Notes: a model not told the origin generated them from the sequence alone. Shown: positions 1 through 8,910, numbered from the stretch's first letter. The stretch: 64,000 bases of DNA from JBIICI01 sp044238935 (GCA_044238935.1 JBIICI010000006.1:1-64000); one strand, 5' to 3'. Made by a program: numbers and translations.

Positions 1-80
1 CACAACGTGCCGTTGTCCCAGCTACAAAATGTTCGATCAATCGATCCTGTATCTTTTTACTTAAACGACTCTTCCGCATA

Positions 81-119
81 CTGTCCTTTTATAACACTTT
101 TTTGTGTTATCTGGGACAG
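81..119. repeat. Stem-loop in the leading non-coding stretch
   Basis: Bases 1-357 hold no gene I can support. Inside lies a two-part hairpin: bases 81-86 pair with 114-119 (CTGTCC/GGACAG), and 91-97 pair with 104-110 (ATAACAC/GTGTTAT) around a six-T loop. Bases 14-21 (TGTCCCAG) are also perfectly complementary to 111-118, so two mutually exclusive folds are possible. It could be a terminator of a gene left of the window or a leader of the RAP-domain gene. No function is shown. Confidence 0.35.
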
Positions 120-357
120 CCCCAAAAGTTTTTATCTTTGGGTCTTGGAACAAAATAGCCAAGCAAACTCTTTTTACTTTAAAATGGGGGGACAATTGAG
201 AAAAGGCAATTTTCGTAAAGACAGCGAGGAAGAAGAGGGCGACCAAGTCCTCTATTTTTGGTCATAAAAATAATTCATTAAAACGATTCTTTTTTATGGA
301 TTATTTTTATTTATATGGTAAGTTTCAGGGGTATATAAAATGAGATAGATAAAATAA

Positions 358-1767
358 ATGCGCCGCCACATTACTGCTTATAATAATAAAAGACATAGAA
401 ATTTTAATCCTTTTCTGAAGCCTCTGCCTTCTAAGCCCTTATTATCATATTTTTTGGATTTATCTGAGACATCAAATTTTAAATGGTTTGATTCGTATTG
501 GTGTCAGATAAAAGATTGCGAATTAAATTCATCTGATTTATCTCAAATTATATATAATGTTTCACATTCTATTATTTCCTTATCTGAAATCGATCCGGAT
601 TTATCAAATAATTTGAAGTTTTATATACAATCAAATCTTGATGTATGGCTTAATCCAGCAATGGATAAAATCGATAAATTTAATGAAATATCTCTGTCAA
701 AAATGTTGCGGTCTTTCTCAAAATTAAAGGTGTCTTTACCGGATGATTTTTTGGATAGATGGCAAAATGTTGCGGCTCAGAAAATATACAATTTTTCTTG
801 TTCTGATTTATTGAATATGATTATGGCTTTTATTGAACTTGATATTCAACCTTCCTATGCATTTATGGATGCTTGGGAATCATCATCCATTGTACAAATG
901 GATTATTTTAATCCGCAGGCTATTGCGAATTCCATAAGTTCATTTTCTAAGTTAAGAATTGTTCCTAGCCCTGAATTTATATCCTCTTGGATTTGCGCTG
1001 CAACAGATCAAATCAGTATTTTAGATGAGCGTGACTTATCAAATATAGTATTATCCTTCTCTATCCTGAATATAATTCCAAATGATGCGTTTATGGGGCA
1101 ATTATTTGATAACGCAACCCAAAAAATTGATACATTTACACCACAGGGGCTTGTTAATACATATTGGGGGATGGCTGTTTTAGATGCGGCTGGGCTTGTT
1201 CATCAAACCCATATACAAAATTTACGTGAGGCCATTGAAGAGAAGATTGAGGGTTTGAATATTGATATGCCCGCATTTCACCATGCAAAACATTGTGCAT
1301 CTATCCATTTTAACAACGCATCTGCATTAAGGGTTGATTTTTTTAATTCCGAATCTGCTCATTCTTCTTTGGAGACTATTTTTTATCAAAAATTATGTGA
1401 TTCAAAGGTGGGAAATATAGAACGTTCTTATTCCATTCCTGAGCTTTTATATGAAGGTGATTTTGTTCAAAATATTGACGATAAAAAACGCATTTTTATT
1501 GAGGTTGATGGACCCACGCATTTTGTTCGGGATAGTCAAGGATTGCTGCACTATAATGGCAATACGAAATTTATGTCCTCTTTAATTCAAAAAATATGCC
1601 CAAACGAAACGATGATCAGATTTCCTTTTGGGTTTATAAATTACTTGCAGCTAAATGAATTGAATGCAATATTTTCGCAAGCGGCAGGCATTAAATCAGG
1701 CGTTTATGTTTTGGATCGCTCTTATCAAGACGGACAATTTTTCTTTTCTAAATTGATTCCGTCTTAA
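358..1767 (+). CDS. RAP-domain protein with 38-residue helical repeats
   Basis: The 469-residue protein carries about four tandem repeats of 38 residues (roughly 111-148, 148-185, 186-223, 224-261). Each follows the pattern L-N-x-(I/M)-x-x-F-x-x-L-x-(I/V)-x-P-x-x-x-F-x-x-x-W. They resemble the octo/heptatricopeptide-type repeats of RNA-binding organelle proteins and the repeats found with RAP domains in intracellular bacteria. The C-terminus (about 340-445) fits a RAP domain, with the hallmark IFIEVDGPTHF followed by GNTKFMSSLIQ. RAP domains are linked to RNA binding or cleavage, mainly in eukaryotes. There is no signal peptide, so it probably acts in the cytoplasm unless secreted. No clear Shine-Dalgarno precedes the ATG, and the gene is more AT-rich than its neighbours. 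It converges on sdhA with an 8-base gap. The RAP call is fairly firm; the RNA target is unknown. Confidence 0.75.
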   Translation: MRRHITAYNNKRHRNFNPFLKPLPSKPLLSYFLDLSETSNFKWFDSYWCQIKDCELNSSDLSQIIYNVSHSIISLSEIDPDLSNNLKFYIQSNLDVWLNPAMDKIDKFNEISLSKMLRSFSKLKVSLPDDFLDRWQNVAAQKIYNFSCSDLLNMIMAFIELDIQPSYAFMDAWESSSIVQMDYFNPQAIANSISSFSKLRIVPSPEFISSWICAATDQISILDERDLSNIVLSFSILNIIPNDAFMGQLFDNATQKIDTFTPQGLVNTYWGMAVLDAAGLVHQTHIQNLREAIEEKIEGLNIDMPAFHHAKHCASIHFNNASALRVDFFNSESAHSSLETIFYQKLCDSKVGNIERSYSIPELLYEGDFVQNIDDKKRIFIEVDGPTHFVRDSQGLLHYNGNTKFMSSLIQKICPNETMIRFPFGFINYLQLNELNAIFSQAAGIKSGVYVLDRSYQDGQFFFSKLIPS

Positions 1768-1775
1768 CTAACCCC

Positions 1776-3566
1776 TTAATAAACTCTGGCTACAGGCGGC
1801 ACGGCATTAACTTCATCCGTTAATGTGCTCAAAATCACAGGGCGATAGCCGATTTGGGTTTTGCCCTGCTCATCCATCCATGTCACGGTATGTTTTAACC
1901 ACTGTGCATCATCACGGGCGGTGAAATCTTCGCGGGAATGGGCGCCGCGGCTTTCTGTACGGTTAGCAGCAGAATGCAGGGTGACGACGGATTGGGATAA
2001 TAGATTGTCTAACTCCAAGACCTCAATCAAATCTGTGTTGAAAATCAATGACTTATCAGTAATGCTTAAATCATGTTTTTGCGCAAAAATCGTATCAATT
2101 TTGGTGCAACCTTCTGCCAAGACATCGCCGGTGCGGAACACAGCGGCGTGATTTTGCATGGTTTTTTGCATATCCAAACGCAAATCCGCCACGCGTGTTG
2201 CGCCTGTTTTATTGCGGAAATAATCTAAACGATCAAGGGCGCGTGTGCCATCATCTGCCCCCAATGCTTTGTGTGGCGTATTAGGTTTGACCAATTCCGC
2301 GGCACGAATGGCGGCGGCACGTCCAAAGACTACTAAATCCAGCAATGAATTTGATCCCAAACGGTTTGCGCCGTGGACGGATACACACGCGGCCTCCCCA
2401 ATTGCCATCAAGCCACGCACAACATTATTGGGATTAGACGGCGTGGGGTTTAACACTTCGGCTAAATAATTGGTCGGAATACCGCCCATATTATAATGCA
2501 CAGTCGGCAGCACAGGAATGGGTTCTTTCGTTACATCGACATTGGCAAAAATCTTGGCGGTTTCTGCAATACCCGGTAGGCGCGAATTGATCACATCGGG
2601 ATCAAGATGTTCCAAATGCAAATGAATATGATCGGCATTTTTGCCCACGCCGCGGCCTTCGCGAATTTCAATGGTCATGGAACGGCTGACGACATCACGG
2701 CTGGCTAAATCTTTGGCAGAAGGGGCATAGCGTTCCATAAAACGCTCCCCTGATCCGTTGGTTAAATAACCACCTTCACCGCGCACGCCCTCCGTTATCA
2801 AACAGCCTGCGCCGTAAATGCCTGTGGGGTGAAATTGTACAAATTCCATATCTTGTAAGGGGATTCCAGCCCGTAATGCCATCGCATTGCCGTCCCCCGT
2901 GCAGGTATGGGCAGAGGTGCAAGAGAAATAGGCGCGGCCATAGCCGCCTGTCGCTAGGACGGTTTGATGCCCACGGAAACGGTGAATTGTGCCGTCTTCC
3001 ATATTTAAGGCCATCACGCCGATACATTCGCCCTCATTGCTCATAATCAGATCAAGCGCGAAATATTCGATAAAAAATTCGGCTTTGTGTTTCAGGGCCT
3101 GTTGATACAACGTATGCAAAATCGCATGACCTGTACGGTCGGCGGCGGCACAAGTGCGTTGGGCTGTGCCTTTGCCATAATTGATGGTCATACCACCGAA
3201 GGGGCGTTGGTAAATTTTACCTTCCGCGGTGCGGCTGAACGGCACGCCGTAATGCTCTAGCTCCACAATCGCAGGAATCGCTTCACGGCACATATATTCA
3301 ATCGCATCTTGGTCGCCTAACCAATCAGATCCTTTGATCGTGTCATAAAAATGGAAACGCCAATCATCTTCGCCCATATTCCCCAGCGCGGCGGAAATAC
3401 CGCCTTGCGCCGCCACTGTGTGGGAGCGTGTGGGGAAAACTTTGCTGATACAGGCGGTCTTTAAACCCTTTTCTGCCATCCCAAACGTGGCGCGCAATCC
3501 TGCACCGCCGCCGCCAACAACAATCACATCATATTCATGGTCAATAATTTTATAAGCCTGTGTCAT
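1776..3566 (-). CDS. sdhA: Succinate dehydrogenase flavoprotein subunit
   Basis: SdhA oxidises succinate to fumarate and passes electrons to the iron-sulfur subunit of complex II on the cytoplasmic face of the inner membrane. The 596-residue protein has the usual family length. It shows the FAD dinucleotide motif VVGGGGAGLRA (about 16-26), the flavin-linking histidine region RSHTVAAQGG (His about 49), the active-site stretch FHPTG, and the C-terminal GANRLGSNSLLDLVVFG. An in-frame upstream extension of 20 residues is open but lies outside the family, so I start at MTQAYKII. It is the last gene of sdhC-sdhD-sdhA; sdhB, normally next, is missing and a convergent gene occupies that place. Confidence 0.97.
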   Translation of the reverse strand: MTQAYKIIDHEYDVIVVGGGGAGLRATFGMAEKGLKTACISKVFPTRSHTVAAQGGISAALGNMGEDDWRFHFYDTIKGSDWLGDQDAIEYMCREAIPAIVELEHYGVPFSRTAEGKIYQRPFGGMTINYGKGTAQRTCAAADRTGHAILHTLYQQALKHKAEFFIEYFALDLIMSNEGECIGVMALNMEDGTIHRFRGHQTVLATGGYGRAYFSCTSAHTCTGDGNAMALRAGIPLQDMEFVQFHPTGIYGAGCLITEGVRGEGGYLTNGSGERFMERYAPSAKDLASRDVVSRSMTIEIREGRGVGKNADHIHLHLEHLDPDVINSRLPGIAETAKIFANVDVTKEPIPVLPTVHYNMGGIPTNYLAEVLNPTPSNPNNVVRGLMAIGEAACVSVHGANRLGSNSLLDLVVFGRAAAIRAAELVKPNTPHKALGADDGTRALDRLDYFRNKTGATRVADLRLDMQKTMQNHAAVFRTGDVLAEGCTKIDTIFAQKHDLSITDKSLIFNTDLIEVLELDNLLSQSVVTLHSAANRTESRGAHSREDFTARDDAQWLKHTVTWMDEQGKTQIGYRPVILSTLTDEVNAVPPVARVY

Positions 3567-3592
3567 TGATTTGAAATCTCTTGAAAAAAAAA

Positions 3593-3982
3593 TTAAAGGG
3601 CGATTTTTAGGATAGAAAAGAGGCACGCGACCGCAAGGGCAATAAAGAATAATTTTTGCCCCACCAATTTTGCAATCAGCATAAATTTACAATGCACATA
3701 ATCCTCAATAACGACCTGTGCGCCTAGGGAGGCATGCAAAAAAGCGGATAAAACAAATAAGATCATCAAAATCGCATGAATGGGATGCGCCAGCCATGTG
3801 ATAAACACATCATGCGATGCGCCTTTTAAATGCAAAAGCGATAGAATCAACCAAATTACCAACGGCAAATTGGCAATGGCGGTGATACGTTGTAATTTCC
3901 AATGCGATACCGCATGCCGCCCAGCCCCAAGCCCGCGCGCGTTGGTAAGTGAGTTGGCAAAAGGGTCATGAAGACGAGGCAT
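3593..3982 (-). CDS. sdhD: Succinate dehydrogenase membrane anchor subunit D
   Basis: SdhD is the small integral membrane subunit that, with SdhC, anchors complex II and helps bind haem b and ubiquinone. The 129-residue protein has three hydrophobic spans (about 36-52, 66-84 and 105-127). The FLHASLGAQVVIEDYVH segment fits the conserved haem-ligand histidine region (His about 83). It sits 24 bases downstream of sdhC and 26 bases upstream of the sdhA start, in the canonical order. Confidence 0.92.
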   Translation of the reverse strand: MPRLHDPFANSLTNARGLGAGRHAVSHWKLQRITAIANLPLVIWLILSLLHLKGASHDVFITWLAHPIHAILMILFVLSAFLHASLGAQVVIEDYVHCKFMLIAKLVGQKLFFIALAVACLFSILKIAL

Positions 3983-4006
3983 AAATCAAATCATCCTTTA
4001 ATATAT

Positions 4007-4396
4007 TTATAAAAGAGCCAATGCCCAAGTTAGGGCAGTGAATAAAAATGTTGCACCTAAAATCACATAGCCTGCCTGTGTGGCATGCTTAATTTTCATC
4101 ATGCGACCTGTATCAAAAATCAAATGGCGAATCCCACTGCATAAATGATAATAAATACTGAGTGTCCAACCAAACAGCATCAATAGCCCTAAGGGGGACG
4201 CCATAAAAGCTGTGAAATGCTGATATAGATCGGCACCAATTGCCGCACTTAACAGCCACGCTGTGACCATCACCAACCCAACCGCATTCGCAATGCCTGA
4301 CATACGGTGAAAGATGGAGAGAACAGAAGTCATTTGCGGTTTATAATATTGCAAATGCGGTGATAAAGGGCGGTTTGATTTAAGAGGTTGGCTCAT
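4007..4396 (-). CDS. sdhC: Succinate dehydrogenase cytochrome b556 subunit
   Basis: SdhC is the cytochrome b subunit of complex II and reduces ubiquinone. The protein opens with RPLSPHLQYYKPQMTSVLSI followed by FHRMSGI, the family signature. Three membrane helices follow, and the histidines in YYHLCSGIRHLIFD suit the haem b ligand. The ATG at 4396 gives 129 residues. An upstream in-frame TTG at 4411 is less likely. It is the first gene of the sdhCDA operon and is divergent from the orphan membrane protein gene across about 150 AT-rich bases that probably contain both promoters. Confidence 0.93.
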   Translation of the reverse strand: MSQPLKSNRPLSPHLQYYKPQMTSVLSIFHRMSGIANAVGLVMVTAWLLSAAIGADLYQHFTAFMASPLGLLMLFGWTLSIYYHLCSGIRHLIFDTGRMMKIKHATQAGYVILGATFLFTALTWALALL

Positions 4397-4545
4397 GTCA
4401 AAAAAATCCAATGCGTATTTATACGAATATTTTTATATATAGCATAGATTTTATTTTTTTTAAGGGGAAATCATCATTTAACTTGATTTTTTGATAAAAG
4501 TTTTTTATGTATATAAAAACAAAAAAACAGGGCTATCGTTATTTT

Positions 4546-5691
4546 ATGTCAGATCCATTTATTTCCATCGCACAAAGTGCCCTTGATTTATCATGGCAAA
4601 AATTAACAATCTATGGAATTTCTGGGTTCTGGGGGAGTTATGTTGGTTATCATGAAACAGCGGAGGCCAATTCTAAAATCATTGCTCGGAACATGATCAC
4701 GGGTGGATTAATTGGTGTATGCATTCCAGCTTTTGTATTTTTAACGCCTGTTGTTATAGATTCTGTTTGCCCTAAGCAATCTGTATATGATTTTAATCAA
4801 GAGCAGGTAAAGAAGATTGTGCCTCCTTCTGATCCATTTGATAAAACAGCAAATCACGCGCAGATATATTTAAAATCACATGATTTGTGTAAGGCTGAAG
4901 TTTGTCGGATCGTCTATCAATCAGATATAAATCAAGATCCAGATCCAGAAAAAAAACAACAAAAAATCTTACAGGCAGGTGGAACCTTAACCTATGGATA
5001 TAAAAAAAACTCTCAAGGTAAAATAGATGCGTCAATCCCCTGTCAACTGACGCCTGCGATCTATAAAAATCCTAAAAAAGATGTGTTTAAACGGAATTAC
5101 TATACATTATATTATCCTTTGCCGTCTGAATGTCCGGATTCTAAGTCTTTGGAGAAAAAAGAGTCTGTTGCGGCAGCAGCCATTTCGCCATCAAAAGCCT
5201 TGCCACAAGAAAAAGATTCTCTTCATGCAAAGCCTCAGAAACTTCAAAAGCCTCTTGCTAAAAAAACGGCTGATCCCAAAACAAATGATCCTGAGAAATA
5301 TTTGGCAGCTCTATTTACAATGGCAACATGTGCGGCAGGTGCTTTAGTGGGGGGGGCAATGTTTCAGGGTGTCTCTCTTATTCCATCAGTTCAACATATG
5401 CAGGCATCTAAAAAGTCTTTATCTAAAATCCCCTCTGGTCTTACAGGAATGGCTTTAGGTGGGAGCACTGCGCTTGCTGCACAACAATATTGTATGTCAA
5501 TAATCGATAAGGAGATTATGGGGGTCTTTTCTACCGCAGCTTTATGTGGCGGTGTTGTTGGTGCTGGCGTAGGGTACGCACTGGGGAAATATTATGATGA
5601 TACGCATCCAAACATGCAGTTTTCAAAGATTGCGGGTACGATTTCTGGGGCGGCTGTGAGCGTGGCTTTGGTGGGGTTTGCCTATCATTAG
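4546..5691 (+). CDS. Orphan glycine/alanine-rich membrane protein
   Basis: I do not recognise this protein. It has a hydrophobic N-terminal third (NMITGGLIGVCIPAFVFLTP) and a charged, cysteine-containing middle section with lysine/proline-rich low-complexity sequence. The C-terminal half has four Gly/Ala-rich membrane-like spans, for example AATMATCAAGALVGG-type and GGVVGAGVGYALGKY. These look like glycine-zipper helices. I start at MSDPFISIAQ (4546); the longer frame from 4507 adds MYIKTKKQGYRYF, which resembles translated AT-rich leader, and neither start has a strong ribosome-binding site. The gene stands alone between sdhC (divergent) and mlaE. AT-rich codon use and lack of recognisable relatives suggest an accessory gene. 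Confidence 0.7.
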   Translation: MSDPFISIAQSALDLSWQKLTIYGISGFWGSYVGYHETAEANSKIIARNMITGGLIGVCIPAFVFLTPVVIDSVCPKQSVYDFNQEQVKKIVPPSDPFDKTANHAQIYLKSHDLCKAEVCRIVYQSDINQDPDPEKKQQKILQAGGTLTYGYKKNSQGKIDASIPCQLTPAIYKNPKKDVFKRNYYTLYYPLPSECPDSKSLEKKESVAAAAISPSKALPQEKDSLHAKPQKLQKPLAKKTADPKTNDPEKYLAALFTMATCAAGALVGGAMFQGVSLIPSVQHMQASKKSLSKIPSGLTGMALGGSTALAAQQYCMSIIDKEIMGVFSTAALCGGVVGAGVGYALGKYYDDTHPNMQFSKIAGTISGAAVSVALVGFAYH

Positions 5692-5793
5692 GATTTCTTA
5701 TAAAAATTCTTTTTGACTTTTCTTTTGGATATATTGCGTGTAAAAAGAAAGACTGTACTTTTTCTATTACAATCTTTAATTCAAGGAATAAGC

Positions 5794-6585
5794 ATGGTTG
5801 TTTTTAATATCGCGCAATCTGTGTTGCAATCCATTGGTGCGCTGGTCTTGAATATTTTTCAAACTGTGGGCAAATTGATGGATTTTGCGACACGCTCTGT
5901 GGTGTCGATTTTTGCGCCGCCTTATTTCCCAAAAATGATAATCCGACAATTTCTTGAAATTGGCTATTATTCCTTGCCTGTTGTGGGCTTGACGACCTTA
6001 TTTACAGGGATGGTTTTGGCCTTACAAAGCTATACAGGCTTTGCGCGATTTAATGCCGAAAGCGCGATTGCAGGGGTCGTTGTTTTATCCATCACCCGTG
6101 AACTTGCCCCCGTTTTGGCAGGGTTGATGGTTGCCGGACGTGTGGGGGCATCCATTGCTGCGGAAATTGGCACAATGCGCGTGACCGAACAAATTGACGC
6201 CTTGAAAACTTTATCTGTGAATCCGTTCCAATATTTAATTGCACCGCGTGTTTTGGCAGGGACAATCATGCTGCCAATTCTTGTGTTGATTGGCGATATT
6301 ATTGGGGTTTTTGGTGGGTATTTGGTTAGTATTTACCGCCTTGGCTTTGCACCAACCAGTTATTTAACCCAAACATTTAATATTTTAGATCCGATTGATG
6401 TGACCTCAGGGTTGATTAAGGCGGCTGTGTTTGGCTTTATCGTCAGTTTGATGGGCTGTTACCATGGCTTTCATTCAGGGCGCGGCGCGCAAGGCGTGGG
6501 CACAGCCACTACAAATGCGGTTGTGTCGGCGTCTATCCTGATTTTGATCTTTAACTACGTCCTAACGCAGGTGTTTTTTTCATGA
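5794..6585 (+). CDS. mlaE: MlaE-type lipid ABC transporter permease
   Basis: MlaE is the permease of the Mla/MCE system, which moves phospholipids between the outer and inner membranes. The 263-residue protein matches the family throughout, including FTGMVLALQSYTGFARF, the coupling region ELAPVLAGLMVAGRVGASIAAEIGTM (shown by its core), EQIDAL, and a C-terminal GFHSGRGAQGVGTATTNAVV. The ATG at 5794 is preceded by AAGGAAT at good spacing, so the longer frame from 5713 is not needed. It overlaps mlaF by four bases (ATGA), which indicates translational coupling. The usual mlaD (MCE protein) does not follow. Confidence 0.93.
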   Translation: MVVFNIAQSVLQSIGALVLNIFQTVGKLMDFATRSVVSIFAPPYFPKMIIRQFLEIGYYSLPVVGLTTLFTGMVLALQSYTGFARFNAESAIAGVVVLSITRELAPVLAGLMVAGRVGASIAAEIGTMRVTEQIDALKTLSVNPFQYLIAPRVLAGTIMLPILVLIGDIIGVFGGYLVSIYRLGFAPTSYLTQTFNILDPIDVTSGLIKAAVFGFIVSLMGCYHGFHSGRGAQGVGTATTNAVVSASILILIFNYVLTQVFFS

Positions 6586-7340
6586 TTAATATTCAAAATA
6601 TTTCAAAATCCTTTGGCAAAAACCATGTGTTGCAGGGATTGTCCTTAAAGATTGAAAAGGGTCAATCCGTTGTTGTTATTGGTGGATCAGGCACGGGAAA
6701 ATCGGTTTTGTTGAAATCTGTCTTGGGGTTGATTACGCCTGATTCAGGAAAGATTTTGGTCGGAGATGATAATGTTGTTGAGATGAGCGAATCACAAAAA
6801 GATGCGATGATGCAAAAATTTGGCATGTTGTTTCAGGGCGCTGCCCTTTTTGATTCGTTGCCTGTGTGGGAAAATATCGCTTTTGGTCTGATTCATGGTC
6901 AAAAAACCCCGAAAAAAGACGCCAAAGACATTGCCATTGAAAAAATGCGGGCGGTGGGATTATCCCCCGATATTGCGGAACGTTTCCCTGCGGAGCTTTC
7001 TGGCGGTATGCAAAAGCGCGTTGGCCTTGCGCGTGCGGTGGCGACAAATCCTGAAATTATCTTTTTCGATGAGCCCACAACGGGGCTTGATCCCATCATG
7101 GCGGATGTGATTAATGATTTGATTGTTGAGCAAGTGCGCGGTTTAGGCGCAACAACATTGACAATTACCCATGATATGGCATCCGCCCGAAAAATTGCCA
7201 CGCATGTGGCGATGATTTATGAAGGTAAAATTATCTGGCATGGAACGGTTGCGGATTTGGATCATTCGAATAATGACTATGTGGATCAATTTATCCACGG
7301 TCGCGCCCAAGGGCCAATTACTAATATGGGGGCTATCTAA
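6582..7340 (+). CDS. mlaF: MlaF-type ABC transporter ATP-binding protein
   Basis: This is the ATPase partner of MlaE and powers phospholipid trafficking from the cytoplasmic side. It has Walker A GGSGTGKS (about 34-41), a Q-loop in MLFQGAALFDSL, signature LSGGMQKRVGLARA (about 139-152), Walker B IIFFDEPTTGLDP (about 159-171) and an H-loop in TITHD. The ATP-binding and signature residues are all intact. The FDSLPVWENIAFGL stretch after the Q-loop is typical of Mla/Ttg2A-type ATPases. The start overlaps the mlaE stop, and the SOUL-protein gene begins on the very next base after its stop, so the three genes probably form one transcript. Confidence 0.93.
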   Translation: MINIQNISKSFGKNHVLQGLSLKIEKGQSVVVIGGSGTGKSVLLKSVLGLITPDSGKILVGDDNVVEMSESQKDAMMQKFGMLFQGAALFDSLPVWENIAFGLIHGQKTPKKDAKDIAIEKMRAVGLSPDIAERFPAELSGGMQKRVGLARAVATNPEIIFFDEPTTGLDPIMADVINDLIVEQVRGLGATTLTITHDMASARKIATHVAMIYEGKIIWHGTVADLDHSNNDYVDQFIHGRAQGPITNMGAI

Positions 7341-7937
7341 ATGTATAAGATCTATGCTATCTTTGTTTTCATCGTCATCTTATGTTTCGGAGCATCCCCC
7401 ACTATGGCAGAAACATTAGAGCCCAAATGGGAATCTTTGTTAAAGCAGGATAATATTGAAATTCGCGCCTATGATCCCATGCTGGTGGCCGAGGTCACTG
7501 TAAAGGGGGAACGGTATGCGGCGATCAACCAAGGTTTTCAAACCTTAGCGGCTTTTATTTTTGGTGAAAACAAAGATAATGCCAAAATCGCCATGACGGC
7601 GCCTGTTACACAAACTCCTGCAAAATCAACGGATAATAATGAATGGGTGGTACGCTTTGTGATGCCAGCTGAATTTACCAAGGAAAATTTACCTGTCCCC
7701 AATGATCCGAATATTAAAATTATTGAAAACCCAGCCTTTCACGCAGCTGTGATCCGTTTTTCGGGGTTTAATACAGATAAGAACTTACAAAAACATGAGC
7801 TTGCTTTGTTTGCTTTCTTAGATAAAAGCAGAATCCCTTCCTTAAGCGCGCCGATTTATGCATTTTATAACCCCCCATGGACGCCACCATTTTTAAAGCG
7901 CAATGAAATTATGGTGATGGTCGCTGAGGGGGAGTGA
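7341..7937 (+). CDS. Secreted SOUL-family haem-binding-like protein
   Basis: The 198-residue protein has a signal peptide (hydrophobic residues 6-20, cleavage near SPTMAE). A SOUL/HBP-type domain follows: IEIRAYDPMLVAEV, the FGENKDNAKIAMTAPVTQTP motif and a C-terminal PFLKRNEIMV. SOUL proteins bind haem or related tetrapyrroles in some organisms; the bacterial role is poorly known. The ATG follows directly on the mlaF stop, so it is probably co-transcribed with the Mla pair. It sits where mlaD would be expected, but it has no MCE features and I do not propose it as a substitute. Family call is firm, ligand unknown. Confidence 0.85.
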   Translation: MYKIYAIFVFIVILCFGASPTMAETLEPKWESLLKQDNIEIRAYDPMLVAEVTVKGERYAAINQGFQTLAAFIFGENKDNAKIAMTAPVTQTPAKSTDNNEWVVRFVMPAEFTKENLPVPNDPNIKIIENPAFHAAVIRFSGFNTDKNLQKHELALFAFLDKSRIPSLSAPIYAFYNPPWTPPFLKRNEIMVMVAEGE

Positions 7938-7947
7938 TGGACGTCAC

Positions 7948-8883
7948 TTAGGCTTTGTTATATAGATTCGCGTAATCTGTGATGTGGCTATAAATCAATC
8001 CGTGCTGTTTTAGGATTTCTTGCGTTTTTTTCTGTTCTTTTATGGATTCGGAATCTGGTTTTTCAAATAACCCCCAGCTATTGATGTTTAATTTATATTG
8101 AGCGCACGCTTTCAACGTTTCAGGGGAAAGAGTGGTGATTTCAGGATTGATGCCTGTTAATCGAGATTGTGGATGGGCATTTTTTTTGAATTCATCATTG
8201 ATTCGGTGAATATTCGCCAGATTTAAGGGTGTATATTGAAAGTTGGGATCTGAAACATGATCCGTATAAATTGCCCGCGGTTCCGGTTTATCGTCTGTTA
8301 ACATGGCATATTGTGCCTGTGGTAAGTGATGGGACATGGCAATAATATTTTGCAGCGCAAAAGATGAAAACATAATGCGATGCACAGGAAAGGCGCTAGA
8401 TTGCACGGATTTTGACAGAGCATCAATAAAGTCTTGTCCATCCCAATGTTGACCTGATCCTTGAACGCCTTTAATTTCAATATTGACCCCCCATGGCAGT
8501 GTATGCGGATCATGGATGTTGATGGCATTCAGCATATCGTGCATTAAAGGAATTGATCCGCCCTGATTACGCCCTGTTTTGAATGCTTGTATCTCGGAAA
8601 AATTAATTTTATTCAATGGGTTAAGTGGGATTTTTTCAGAGAAAAAGTGATCCTTTGGTAAGACGTTGTGAAGACAAAAAATATGCGCATCCGCGCTCAT
8701 CACCGCATCAATTTCAACATAATCTACCCCAGCCTCAAAAGCGGCTATAACAGAGTTGATCGTATTTTCAACGGGCAATTCCAACGGGTTACGAAAATTA
8801 TAAAATTCATGATCGGTGCATCCCAATCCACGATGGCCACCATAGAATAAATTTTCTAAAGTTTCGGGGACGGTGTCTTTCAT
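7948..8883 (-). CDS. Glycerophosphodiester phosphodiesterase family protein
   Basis: GDPD enzymes hydrolyse glycerophosphodiesters to glycerol-3-phosphate and an alcohol. The 311-residue protein has the TIM-barrel motifs: GGHRG near residue 15, then PVENTINSVIAAFEAGVDYVE, with catalytic-type E-x-D in VEIDAVMS, and FCLHN. It lacks an obvious signal peptide, which suggests a cytoplasmic enzyme. The sequence between the motifs is unlike the short UgpQ type, and substrate cannot be told. It converges on the SOUL gene with a 10-base gap and shares its strand with the lipoprotein gene upstream. Confidence 0.82.
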   Translation of the reverse strand: MKDTVPETLENLFYGGHRGLGCTDHEFYNFRNPLELPVENTINSVIAAFEAGVDYVEIDAVMSADAHIFCLHNVLPKDHFFSEKIPLNPLNKINFSEIQAFKTGRNQGGSIPLMHDMLNAINIHDPHTLPWGVNIEIKGVQGSGQHWDGQDFIDALSKSVQSSAFPVHRIMFSSFALQNIIAMSHHLPQAQYAMLTDDKPEPRAIYTDHVSDPNFQYTPLNLANIHRINDEFKKNAHPQSRLTGINPEITTLSPETLKACAQYKLNINSWGLFEKPDSESIKEQKKTQEILKQHGLIYSHITDYANLYNKA

Positions 8884-8910
8884 AACACTGACCTTGATTG
8901 ATGATTGTTG

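Noticed and set aside
7..267. An 86-codon open frame and a minus-strand frame at the left edge
   Set aside because: Both are AT-rich, lack ribosome-binding sites and family likeness, and cover a stem-loop. They look like chance frames.
7341..7937. SOUL protein acting as MlaD substitute
   Set aside because: It has no MCE domain or membrane anchor; position alone is not enough.
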